This document shows, in pieces, positions 35,721 through 46,855 of a DNA stretch of 64,000 nucleotides. Source of the DNA: Lactuca virosa (Eukaryota > Streptophyta > Magnoliopsida > Asterales > Asteraceae); assembly GCA_928212115.1 (NCBI GenBank), contig CAKMRJ010005745.1, positions 76,584,797 through 76,648,796 of the forward strand, given 5' to 3'. The notes under the pieces are model-generated. The model saw only the letters and a program-made list of their open reading frames with translations. It was not told the origin of the DNA and did no database searches. How positions within the stretch are numbered: position 1 is the stretch's first letter; each line of letters opens with the position of its first letter. The position numbers and the translations under genes are program-made.

Positions 35721-35833
35721 GAGTTTCTTCTTTACTTTAAAACATGCTCCATGCTTGTCTTTACAAAGGCCATTATCATTGAATGTCACATCCTTACTTC
35801 TAATCACCATTCTACTATGGTCATCCCATAAAC
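35721..35833 (-). pseudogene. Old copia pol fragment between two solo LTRs, copy B
   Basis: Duplicate of 6825-6937. When the LTR at 35834-36462 and one TSD are ignored, the frame continues from 36463 onward (FISYKLD..GYCL, then LWDDHSRMVI), the expected copia order. Confidence 0.78.
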
Positions 35834-36462
35834 TGTTGGAGGAAATAAGGTTTATGTTGGAGATCTGGATACCCCTTGGATCGTGTGAAAACTTTCCGAA
35901 CTGATATTTCTACCCTATGCCTGGGTTGCAAGAAATTCAGCCTAGAATAATCCAAGAGGACACTTACGAATCTAGGCACAGAAATCGTAAGCCAAATTGA
36001 TAGAAAGATGCTATGTTCGTCTGAAGAAAAAGAGAGATAATGATTGTGTGTCTCTTCTCAAAGAGAAGATCCGTTTATATATAAACGAGATTAGCGTTTG
36101 CCTCTTAGGGTTGGTCGTCATGGGTTGTTTTGGAAGCAAGTCAGGAAATCCGGAATTTAATGAGGATTTAGGGTTTCCAAAACTAACGAATTTCGTTACC
36201 ATAATCACCCTCAAGAATTTGAATTTCCCACTATGTTCCCATATGTAAAATTCGGAGCGCGGGGGTGGTCAACGAGACCCCGGCCAGGGGCTCTGCCCCT
36301 AGACACCACCAAAGGGGCGCTGCCCCTTTGGAAACCCCAAACCCAGGGGAGCTGCCCCCGCACAAACTCGTATATATATTAGAGTACAAATTATGAAGCC
36401 TCTTAGCTCACATGTTAGTTCCAATTACATAAAATGACATGGTGACACTAAAATCAGCAACC
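35834..36462 (-). mobile_element. Copia-type solo LTR, copy B
   Basis: A 629-bp insertion flanked by TAAAC (35829-35833 and 36463-36467). Removing it and one TSD restores a continuous copia reading frame. The plus-strand left end is TGTTGG. The other end reads AACC where CA is expected, so one terminal dinucleotide seems mutated. It holds GGGGCTCTGCCCC and GGGGCGCTGCCCC hairpin words (36290-36360) and a TATATATAAACG string near 36075. Confidence 0.8.
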
Positions 36463-36936
36463 TAAACAATATCCTATCTAATCTAATTTGTAGCTTATAA
36501 ATATATGTTTATTGCGTTTTGCCTTAATCTTATCTCTTTCAATTCCCTTGATCTTGAAATAAGAAAGACACCTAAATAGTCTAAAGCATGTGTGAGATAT
36601 TGTCCGACCTTGCTTTCATCCTTTGGAATTTTAAACCCTTTAGGGATTGAGGGCCTACAACAACTTTCCACTTTTTAAAGGTGTTGAAAATGTTTAAGAA
36701 AATAAACTCATACGTTCCTCGTGAAATCATCCATGAAAGTAACATAATAAAACTACAAGGGTGGTTGTACCATATTCACAACGGTAAGCTTAATATATTT
36801 ACCAATAACACATGACTCACAAAAGTAAATTGTTACACTCTTCAACTGGAATTATGCCTTTTAAAGCTAAGATATTCATACCTTTCTCCCTCATATGCCA
36901 AAGTCGTTGGTGCCATAAAATAGACGTATGTGTATG

Positions 36937-37018
<82 letters not shown>

Positions 37019-37143
37019 AGAATCTTTAACCTTATAAAGTATTCCTTGTTTCTATGCTTGAGAAATCATTAGGTTTCCCCTACTTACCTTCCACTTGTGA
37101 TAACCAAGATAAGTATGATGGTCTTTTTCATCTAATTTCCCCA
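36463..37143 (-). pseudogene. Old copia gag-pre-integrase/integrase piece
   Basis: Minus-strand remains in correct order: KLDEKDHHTYLGYHKWKVSRG (at the CCCCA junction, 37080-37143), after a microsatellite LWHQRLWHMRERGMNILALKG (about 36860-36920), then VFNTFKKWK-like FLNIFNTFKKWKVVVG (about 36650-36710) and CLSYFKIKGIERDK..HIFISY (about 36490-36590). It continues through the TAAAC TSD into 35721-35833. Confidence 0.8.
36940..37018. repeat. (AT)n(GT)n microsatellite inside a copia remnant
   Basis: About 29 AT units followed by about 10 GT units, interrupting the decayed gag-pre-integrase. Confidence 0.97.
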
Positions 37144-38845
37144 TGTTAGATGTCATTTCATGCATCTTATAGGGTAGTTTTATTATAATTTTAGCATCAT
37201 ATTTTTTACATTTGAATGTCATTTATTTAAATAATATTCAGCTCATGTATTTCGTTAAAATTCCCGTACTGCTCATGTTTTTATGTCAATTTCAGATAGT
37301 TCAAGTGAAGCAGTGCTTTGGGAGCAGCTGGATGCACTTTTGGAGCTTAAAATGGAGTTTGGAACTTATGGAGTATGTTGAGGAATGATTGCAAGATGCT
37401 TGGTCAAGAAACATTCGATCAAATTGATCACACGAATATAGAATCTGCAATCTAAAGTTAAAGGATGTTGCTGGCAGCTTTGACCCCCTGTCAGTATTTT
37501 GACCATATCTCATGAACCGTAACTCCGATTGACGCGATTCAAAACGATCTGGAAAGTAGACGAAATTTCGGACTTCTTAGGCACAATATGCGATCGCATG
37601 TTGCTATTATGCGATCGCATGGAGCCTTTATGTGATCGCAGGTTAGGTCGCAACATGGATTCGAGGTTTTTTAGTGCCAAAAATTCACCCGGAAGTTCAA
37701 AATGAAAACCTGCGATCGCAGGTTGGCCAAAAAGTGCACAAATAGCATCCTACTTCATTAATAAGGCACGAGACACGTTTTCTTCAAAACCTGCAATCGC
37801 AGGTTGTGCCCATGCGATCGCATGCACGTCGCTTTTGCTACTGGACGTATAAATAGACCCTGATAGCATTCCAGTAACCTAAGTTGGCGATTCCAGAGGT
37901 ACCAGACGACGAAAATACGATTTTAGAGGCGTTTCTTCTCTGATTTCAACGATTTCTAAAGATCTGAAGATTGTGGATCATCTCCTTCAAGTAGATTAGT
38001 AAGATTAGATGTTTGATGTCTCTTTTCATTTGTTTTTATCAGTCTTTAGACATGTCTGGCTAAACCTTAGTTTTCAGTTCTGCAAAGACAAGTACTTTTC
38101 ATGTGATTGATCATTAGATCTGATTTTTGATTTGTGTTTCTATCTAGATTCTTCAGTTTTGTTCTTAATGAATGTTTGATTTTGATTCTTGTTAGTCTGA
38201 TCACCTAATTATGGTTTAATCATTCCTGTTAATCAGTTATAGAATCCGATATTTGTTCTTATCAACTGGTAATAAGTAAGAAGTAATAAATCGGTTCCGT
38301 GTTTGGGATTTGACTTTATTATAAACTGTAAAAATCATATCTTTACGCTTCCGAGCTTGTGAGAAGTATTGGATATTGCTGAGAATTTTACAAAGAACTT
38401 AATGCAACTTTTCTGATCATAATTAAAAGCTTGTTTGATTAGAGAGTAAAAGTTAGAGTTAATTGAAGAGCTTGTTTTGATTAACTAGTTTAGGTAAAAG
38501 AGAAATTACTAGAGCTTGTTAGTTTTTCTCAGTACCAACTTAGATAGAATGCATCTCAAATAATCAGATCTGGACCAGTTACATGATTAGGAAAGTCGTT
38601 ACAGAACCGAAATCGTTTTTTATATTGATTTTCGTTTAATTTAATATCACTGCATTTTTAGTTTTAGTTTTTAATTAAAACCCACTTTTATATTCTTTTT
38701 TTTTACTAGATGTGTCTGATGCAAAAAGGCATTGACCATTAGACTGTGTCCTTTAGGATTTGACCGTGCTTCCCTGTGCTATATTTTTAGTGCAACCAGC
38801 AGTGATGATTTATTTGCTTAATACACATGCGACAGCGTGTTAACA
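37144..38845 (+). mobile_element. 5' LTR of the LARD-like element
   Basis: 1702 bp. TATA box TATAAATA at 37848-37855. Immediately upstream (37589-37822) lie four perfect TGCGATCGCA palindromes plus degenerate ones. Roughly 95 % identical to 40518-42215 by eye, and less so near the start. Confidence 0.92.
37589..37855 (+). promoter_or_regulatory. GCGATCGC palindrome cluster and TATA box (5' LTR)
   Basis: Perfect TGCGATCGCA at 37589-37598, 37610-37619, 37711-37720 and 37813-37822. Degenerate forms (TGTGATCGCA, TGCAATCGCA) differ by CpG-type transitions. The TATA box follows 26 bp after the last palindrome. The equivalent region of the 3' LTR is 40949-41236. A promoter-proximal regulatory role is inferred from position only. 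Confidence 0.65.
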
Positions 38846-38848
38846 AAT

Positions 38849-38866
38849 TGGCGCCGTTGCCGGGGA
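38849..38866 (+). promoter_or_regulatory. Primer-binding site (tRNA-Asp type)
   Basis: TGGCGCCGTTGCCGGGGA, three bases after the LTR. It is complementary to the 3' end of plant tRNA-Asp and is the site known for Athila-type gypsy elements. Confidence 0.9.
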
Positions 38867-40503
38867 CACGGTACTGCTAATTGTTTTGTGTCAAAATCTT
38901 TACGTACAGGTAATCTAGTCTTCAGGCTTGGTCGAGCCAACGACCTTAAAAAAGGGCGGCTTTCCTGGAGGCAACCCGATGAGTAGTATTTAGTTTTTAT
39001 GCCTTCAATAAAGAGATGGTCTCAGTTCCAAGCAAGCTTGGGGAAATCAGAGGATCGACAGAGTTGCTGAAATTCAGATTTTTCGCGATATCTTCGTCAA
39101 AATCATATTTCTACCAACTTATCAGGTACATTCACTCCTAGCTGCACCTTTTTGCCATTATATTCTTTATTGAGCTGTTCATTCCTCTCTAAGCATTGAG
39201 GACAATACATCATTTTAAGCTTGGGGAGGGGGTTAGTATAAAAATTTACATATTTGTTTAAAGTTAAAAATTTGCATTTTTGTTTAAAATTTTAATTTTT
39301 CAGTTTTTTTAGTTAAATTTTTCAAAATTTTCTTTTTCATTTTATTTTCTGCATTGCATTTGCATATAAAAAATTCAAAATTTTGAAAAATCCAAAAATA
39401 TTTATCTTTTTATTTTTCTGCATTCAGAAAAAAAAACCCAAAAAGATTTTTATTTCTAGTTATTTTTTTATTTTCTGCATATAAAAAAAAATCAAAATAA
39501 ATTTTTTTAAAATATTTTACATGAGATGAGAATATTATTTACATTCGATAGCTCTGTTACGATGAAGTGTGATAGTTACCGAAAATAACGGTCTCATTAC
39601 AATCAATTTTAAGAATTATCTTTTCACGTGTTTTAAATGTTTTCAATATGAACCAACATATGAGTCAGATAATTTTTACAATGGAAGTGTGGGATGGAAA
39701 AACAAACAGTGTTTTGAAAATAATTTCCTTGAATGCCTTAAAAAGAACCTAGATTGGATAGCCCTTATCATTCCTTGAAGTACTGAACCCTATAGTTTCT
39801 GCGCCTTTTGAGGTTGGGAGGGAACTCTTGTTATACCCACAATTTATTATCATTTTGAAGTATTGAAGATATGGTGGGCCTCAAAGTAAAATTTGTGCCC
39901 AGTGAATATATATATGTTAGAAATGATACATCAAGCAACTTGAAAAAATCTGAAATTCAAAGTCAAATCCAAGTCAAGTTCAAGTCGAAATCAAGAACCA
40001 AGCAAGTTAGATCTGAAGAGTTGATCAAGACAAAGAAGATGTGTGGTATAATGAGATTGATCCCTCGATAGTGGAATCATAGGGGTAAGCTTGGATTGTC
40101 TGTCCATAATGGAGCTTACCGCGTTTACTGGACGAGTTCGGAAAAAAAAGGAGGGGTTGGTCAAACTAAGTTTTTATAAACGAATTTTCGTGAAATTATT
40201 TTTAAAAATACACTGTTTTCACAAATTTAATTCATCGTAAAATTATTTGCTCAAACTTGGTTTAACTAGTTAAATATGAAATCTGAATCGTTAATATAAA
40301 ATATTGAGACTGTTGTCTAGGTAGTGATTTCAGTGGAGCTTCCTCGTTGTGAAATCTGATCATGTGACAAAAAAAGAGTGAAGTATTTTAGTTTAAGTTT
40401 TTAGTTTTTTTTATTTTATTCAAAATTCTATTTATGTAATCTACATCTTACCATTTATTTATAATGTTTTATCTTTTTCTTACTTGAGGGCAAGTAAGGT
40501 TTA
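38867..40503 (+). other. Internal region of the LARD-like element, non-coding
   Basis: Contains CTGGAGGCAACCCGATG near 38967, a phrase I associate with plant gypsy elements near their 3' gene, then very T-rich DNA with ATTTTT repeats (39240-39520). Two short open frames, at 39569-39778 and 39871-40071, show no recognised domain. Confidence 0.6.
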
Positions 40504-40517
40504 AGTTGGGGAGATTT
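40504..40517 (+). promoter_or_regulatory. Polypurine tract of the LARD-like element
   Basis: AAGTTGGGGAGATT directly before the 3' LTR. Confidence 0.75.
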
Positions 40518-42215
40518 GTTAGATGTCATTTCATGCATCTTATAGGGTAATTTTATTATCATTTTAGCATCATATTTTGTACATTCGCATTTCATTTATT
40601 TAAATAATGTTCAGCTCATATATTTCGTTAGAATTCCCGTACTGCTCATGTTTTTATGTCAATTTCAGATAGTTCAAGTGGAGCAGTTGGATGCACGTTT
40701 GGAGCTTAAAATGGAGTTTGGAACTTATGGAGTATGTTGAGGAATGATTGCAAGATGATTTGGTCAAGAAACATTCGATCGAATTGATCACATGAAGATA
40801 GAATCTGCAATCTAAAGTTAAAGGATGTTGTTGACAGCTTTGACCCCCTGTCAGTATTTTGACCATATCTCATGAACCGTAACTCCGATTGACGCGATTC
40901 AAAATGATATGGAAAGTAGACGAAATTTCGAACGTCTTAGGCACAATATGCGATCGCATGTTGCCATTATGCAATCGCATGGAGCCTTTATGTGATCGCA
41001 GGTTAGGTCGCAACATGGATTCGAGGTTTTTTAGTGCCAAAAATTCACCCGGAAGTTAAAAATGAAAACCTGCGATCGCAGGTTGTGTACATGCGATCGC
41101 AGGTTGGCCAAAAAGTGCAAAAATAGCATCCTACTTCATTAATAAGGCACGAGACATGTTTTCTTCAAAACCAACGATCGCAGGTTGTGCCCATGCGATC
41201 GCATGCGTGTTGCTTTTGCTGCTGGACGTATAAATAGACCCGGATAGCATTCCAGTAACCTAAGTTGGCGATTCCAGAGGTACCAGACGACGAAAATACG
41301 ATTTTAGAGGCGTTTCTTCTCCGATTTCTAAAGATCTGAAGACTGTGGATCATCTCCTTCAAGTAGATTAGTAAGATTAGTTGTTTGATGTCTCTTTTCA
41401 TTTCTTTTTATCAGTCTTTAGACATGTCTGGCTAAACCTTAGTTTTCAGTTCTACAAAGACAAGTACTTTTCATGTGATTGATCATTAGATCTGATTTTT
41501 GATTTGTGTTTCTATCTAGATTCTTCAGTTTTGTTCTTAATGAATGTTTGATTTTGATTCTTGTTAGTCTGATCACCTAATTAGGGTTTAATCATTCATG
41601 TTAATCAGTTATAGAATCTGTAATTGTTCTTATCAACTGGTAATAAGTAACAAGTAATAAATCGGTTCCGTGTTTGGGATTTGACTTTATTATAAACTGT
41701 AAAAATCATATCTTTACGCTTCCGAGCTTGTGAGAAGTATTGGATATTGCTGGGAATTTTACAAAGAACTTAATGCAACTTTTCTGATCATAATTAAAAG
41801 CTTGTTTGATTAGACAGTAAAAGTTAGGGTTAATTGAAGAGCTTGTTTTGATTAACTAGTTTAGGTAAAAGAGAAAATACTAGAGCTTGTTAGTTTTTCT
41901 TAGTACCAGCTTAGATAGAATGCATCTCAAATAATCAGATATGGATCAGTTACATGATTAGGAAAGTCGTAACAGAACCGAAATCGTTTTTTATATTGAT
42001 TTTCGTTTAATTTAATATCACCACATTTTTAGTTTTGGTTGTTAATTAAAACCCACTTTTATATTCTTTTTTTTACTAGATGTGCCTGATACAAAAATGC
42101 ATTGACTATTAGGCTGTGTCCCTGAGGATTCGACCCTGCTTCCCTGTGCTATATTTTTAGTGCAACCAGCAGCGATAATTTATTTGCTTAATACGCGTGC
42201 GACAGCGTGTTAACA
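40518..42215 (+). mobile_element. 3' LTR of the LARD-like element
   Basis: 1698 bp, TATAAATA at 41229-41236. Carries one extra 21-bp TGCGATCGCAGGTTGTGTACA unit near 41072 compared with the 5' LTR. Confidence 0.92.
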
Positions 42216-42220
42216 CCCCA

Positions 42221-43160
42221 CTCATATCAAAATCCTCTTCAAGTTTAGAATATATTTGACATTTTTCAATGTCCATATCATAATAAGGTAGCCTTGAGGA
42301 TAATATCCCTAAAATTTGTCTTATTAATGCTGTTGTTAATAATTAGCCTTACATTTGCACTATAATGCCTAAAATTGTGTATTACTTCTCTATGATGGCA
42401 AGCATGAAACAAAACCAAACAAATCCATAATCAAGAATCCAATCAAATGTTCTACACAATAATCAGGCCATCATCAAAATCTACTCCAATATTCATCTCA
42501 TTATTGCCTTTATTCATAGAGTGTTTTGTACATTTATATTTGAAGTGACCATTCTTGTTGAAATACTGACATATAATATCGTTCATGTTCTTGGACTCAC
42601 AACTCTTCCTTGAATTCGATCTTCCTCTACCGTTACCCCCACTATAAGTTTTTTTTGTCCCTAACCTCTTTACTTAACAGATTTTTGGAACCTCGCCTAA
42701 TATCAAATCATTAATGCCTTATGGTAAGCTTAGTAGTTCTTGATGAACTCCTATACACCCTACATTCATTCTACCTATATCCTTGTCTAGGATTAAATTT
42801 TGAACACTTTAAGGTAATCTTGTACTCGTTGAAAAAAATACAAATTGTTGTAATTGTTCAAGACCAACTTCCAGGTAGTGAATATAATAACATCAACATA
42901 TGGACTTCAACTTCAGATGTAATTTCAACTAATACTAACGTAGATAGTATTGAATTAAACTTATTTACATGATGCAACTTGGCTTCCTTCCTTCAACCTC
43001 ATATATCAACTACTAAGTATTGAATCAAGAAACCTTATTATCTACCAAGGGTTTTTCATACATTAGCAACCAAGGGTTTTTCATATTGATCAGATCAAAC
43101 ATTATTTTCTTGTTGACTATGTAATAGGCAACATTCTTTGCCAACGAAAACCTTACCACA
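42221..43160 (-). pseudogene. Old copia gag/protease piece
   Basis: Most upstream recognisable part of the dismembered minus-strand copia element. A nucleocapsid-like YFNKNGHFKYKCTKH lies near 42500-42560, with the second cysteine of CCHC replaced by Phe. Then come protease-region remnants (HACHHREVIHNF..VRLINNS) near 42310-42420, continuing through the CCCCA TSD to 37143. Confidence 0.6.
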
Positions 43161-43974
43161 TCAAGTGTATATCAATATAATAGATTCAGGTCCTCCTGCT
43201 TTATAGCTTCTGGTTTCTTTTAAGCCAATTGTTTGTGTAACCATGACAATCTTTGATTTGCATCTTCCAAAAGCCAAAATTATGACCTTCATATTTATTG
43301 ATCTTAACCTTCCTAATTCAGGAACTATCTCTAATACCGTTGTTAGGAATACAAACATTCATAGACCGACAAACATAATAAAACGTAATTAAGATCTAAA
43401 AAAAAAAAAAAAAAACACTAGAGTTAACATGGTTCACACGATCAGAGTGATTGGCTAATCTACATATAAATTATAAAGACACAAATTTTATTAATCTTAG
43501 GCGTCAACATGCTATTCTGATTTTCACTCATATGCTTACGAATACACATTCATATCTATTTATACATTAAGTCAAGCCAACTGCAAACCACAAGGTATCA
43601 AGAGCTACTATAGCTTGGTTATATCGGCGTTCTAATCCGTAGGGCATGTTTGGCAAAAGTATCTAGAAGCTGGTAGCTGACCGGTGGCTGGTAGCTGGAG
43701 TATTTATTTATGCGTAAATGTTTGACAAAAGTAGTTGTTAGTCTTTTAATGTATAAAACTTAGATAAAAACTAAAACTAAAAACTCCCTAAAGCTACTTG
43801 AAGTGGCTTTTGAGTTTTTTTTTTGTTAAAAATAAACTAAAAGCTCATGATGAAAAACGAAAGTTTATCTTTTTTTTTTTGAACTTTTTCTTAAAAGCTA
43901 AAAGCTCATAAAAGTTCCGTATGAATTACTCTGATAATGTTACACCATTTCTATAATTTATAACCCTAACGCCT
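43161..43974. other. Non-coding stretch with a MITE-like sequence
   Basis: No gene seen. Around 43638-43930, GGGCATGTTTGGCAAAAGTA and repeats of AGCTGGTAGCTG resemble the ends of hAT-type MITEs. A matching inverted terminus is not visible, so boundaries are uncertain. Confidence 0.4.
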
Positions 43975-46700
43975 TGTTCCTGAGGTTTTTTTTTTAAATA
44001 AAGGAAAGGAAAGAAAAATATTGACAGAAAGGAAGGGAGGGGAAGGAAAATTTTCTTTATTCCTTGTTCCCGAGTTCGAAGGAAATGAAAGGAAAATTTT
44101 AGGTTTTTGTGTTCCCGAGTTAAAAGGAAAAAGAAAATAAAACATAAAAATTTTCCTTCCCCTCACTTCCTTTTTAAATCCGCCCATTTTGGGAGGAAAA
44201 TTGAAAGAACCCCTTTCTATACTTTCATATTTCTGAAAGACCCAACTTTCATACCTGACAATATAGTTACTCCAAAGCATGCTACATGCATATTCATAAA
44301 ACAATATTTTTACATTGATAAAGTCATTACAAAAGATTGGATACAAACCGACTATGTTTTAATATTTTACATAACTACCCAGGATATTGTAAATCTATAC
44401 AAACCTAACCAAATACAAAAAAATAATATTACAACTATTCTAAGTCTTCCAACTATACTGGGTGCTTATAGCCTGCATTATGTTAAAACATTGGGAGGGG
44501 TAAGCGATAACGCTTAGTGAGTTCAATAATAGATACAATATAACGTTATGCCATATATATATACCAATATGGCAGAAGCAAATAGGAGCAAGGAACAACA
44601 AAGGCATAATGTGATAAGCTTTCCCTAACAACCATTGATTTGATTCAAAGATATACAATCATTAAGACATAACAATTTCCATACTTGATATACATCAATA
44701 ACGCTTTGGCCCAAATGGCACAGAAGACAAACAATTTCTGATTAACATTAAGGTAGATTTCAGGTTTTCACGCCCTGTCTAACCATATGCCAATGCCATA
44801 GAATAGAGTCATTCACTTACTGGGGGACATGCTCTACCTGGCCAGAGGCTACATACCAGTGCCACTGTGAATCTGAGTTCTTAAACTGATCACATGGTCA
44901 AAGGTATAGCTTTGCTATCATAAATAGCAGAAATAAAAATAACACGGGAAAATACTCAGGAATAACATTCTACCGAAGCCAAAGTGATGCCTATGTCATA
45001 CACTTCATGGTCAACGGTTCATACCAATACCCAAGTGATGCCTATGTCATACACTTCAAGTCAGAGGTACAACCTTGCTATAAAAATAGCGGATACAACA
45101 ACTCGAGATGATAACATGGAAAAGCACATAGCACATATAACACATAACATACAATTGTTTCTACATATTAAACTCACCGTGAAATAACCGGGGGTCAAAA
45201 TAGTAATTCGGGCAGCACTTCGGCTCTAAATATGACTTTCGTCGTTGAAAACCGGGCCCTGCGAGGGTTGGGCTTCGAAACCGAAAAGATAAATTTTCCG
45301 GGTCTTCGGGCACCTCGGGGCGTGTTTCGGGTGCTAAAGTTGATACCGGGGCTTCGAGAGAAATCAAAATGGTAAAAATATTGAAAAGGGGTGAAAAAGT
45401 GGCAAAAATAAACTTTTCCTCGGCAAGGCTCGCAGGCACTATTTATAGTGTGCGAGCCGGAGTCTTCTGATCCGAGAAGTAGCGAGTCAGCAGCGACGTG
45501 GCATCAGGAGGCGAAGGGCACGCGGCAGCAACAGAGCGAAGCAGGTGGCGCGCATGCGAGGGGCCGGGTGCGAGGCTCCGAAGTGTGACACGGGGCGAGG
45601 CGCGTCGGACGCGCATTGGACCGAAGCTCTGGGCGAACCGGACTGCGACGCGTGTCGGACACGAGGCGTGATTTCGCGAGGGTGACGTGGCCGACTCCAA
45701 TCCATGCGAATTTCTCGGAAATTGTGCCCCGACCTTCTAAAATCCGTAACTTTTGCATACGGGCTCCGTTTTTGACGTTCTTTATATGCACGCGTAGAGA
45801 AAATTATGCTCTACAACTTTCATTTAGACTTCGTCGGAAAATTTTGATTTTATTTTTATATTATTATTTTTAACAGACCGGGACTGGTAAATCCGTTAAA
45901 AATTCATAACTTCTTTATCAGACGTCCGTTTTCGTCAGACTTTTTACCGTTGTACTGCTAATGACGAGACCTTCGATTCTCGTTTAGGTTGTGTCGGCTA
46001 AAAATCACTCGATCTAAAATTCGAGTTTTTAGCTGTCTACTGCTAAGCTGAAACTTGTAAAAATCATAACTTACTCATACGAAGTCAGATTTTGGCGTTC
46101 TTTTTATCAAAATTCTCGGTTTAACGAATACTACGACTTTCATTTAGATCACTAAGGCTAAAAAGTAGTTTATCAAAAACTCACTTTTTACGTCATTCGA
46201 CACCGTGCTGGTTTTATCGCGGATCTTCGATTAGTCATAACTTCTTCGTTATAACTCGGATTTCGACGAGGTTTTCGCCTACGTGTTTCTAACGAGATTA
46301 TCTACAACTTTCAATAATAAAATTTTACTTATTTCAGATTTTATATTTTCGCTAAATTTCACTATTTGACTTTTAATTGGAATCTCATAAGACTTCCAAT
46401 AATTTATGAGTGATTCTAAACATAGTTTTACTTCATTTCTAGTAAAAACTATCTGTTAGAACTTAACACTCAATTTCTCATAATATTTCATAATATTATT
46501 AACTTTTTAATTTACATAACACGATTTCAAAACGTGTATGTTACAAAAATATGACTCCAAAATTCTTTCCTTCCCCTCACTTTCCTTCCATTAATGAAAC
46601 TCGGGAACATGATTTTTCTTCGACATCTCTCACTTTCCCTCCATATCCATCCATATCCCTCCTTAAGTAGAGCTAAGTAGAACTCGGGAAGTAGGTGTAA
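43975..46700. mobile_element. Inverted-repeat element split by a solo LTR
   Basis: Left arm (43975-44201) has CCTTGTTCCTGAG, TTGTTCCCGAGTT and TTCCTTCCCCTCACTTCC. Right arm (46551-46700) has TTCCTTCCCCTCACTTTCC, AAACTCGGGAACA and GAACTCGGGAAGTAGG. The arms are inverted relative to one another, suggesting a MITE of about 380 bp. The gypsy LTR at 44202-46545 sits in its middle. Exact ends and TSD were not determined. Confidence 0.5.
44202..46545 (-). mobile_element. Ty3/gypsy-type solo LTR
   Basis: 2344 bp flanked by AAAAT (44197-44201 and 46546-46550). Minus-strand ends TGTAACATACACG...CTTTCA. Sense-strand TATA box CTATAAATAG at 45439-45448. The part just upstream of it (45450-45710) is unusually GC- and CpG-rich for this window. 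No internal region or second LTR, hence a solo LTR. Overlapping frames in the GC-rich part are chance. Confidence 0.88.
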
Positions 46701-46855
46701 GCGTCCGACAATCTCAGAACTTTCTTCCTAAGCAGGCTTAGACGCCTGTCAAGCCTATTATGTGATCATTGGTTTTCTTTCTGTTCGTGTTTCTATTCTC
46801 TATCGCGACTCTTAGGTTAGGGATAGTTTTCTACTGTATTCGCGGGCTATTTTAG

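Larger units (their letters stand above)
37144..42215 (+). mobile_element. Non-autonomous gypsy-type LTR element (LARD-like)
   Basis: 5.07-kb element with two LTRs of about 1.70 kb (TGTTAG...TTAACA), a primer site complementary to tRNA-Asp, a polypurine tract and only about 1.67 kb of internal DNA, without gag, RT or integrase similarity. Perfect TSD CCCCA at 37139-37143 and 42216-42220. Such large-LTR, non-coding elements depend on proteins of autonomous relatives. The Asp-type primer site points to the Athila/Tat side of Ty3/gypsy. It is inserted in the old minus-strand copia element, whose reading frame continues across the TSD. Copy A lost this region. Confidence 0.92.

Noticed and set aside
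36812..37072. 86-residue frame with an IYIYIY repeat (and a similar one at 61702-61887)
   Set aside because: Produced by AT/GT microsatellites.
45443..45873. Several long GC-rich frames on both strands
   Set aside because: Absence of stops follows from high GC in the LTR promoter region. No domain, and overlapping in every frame.
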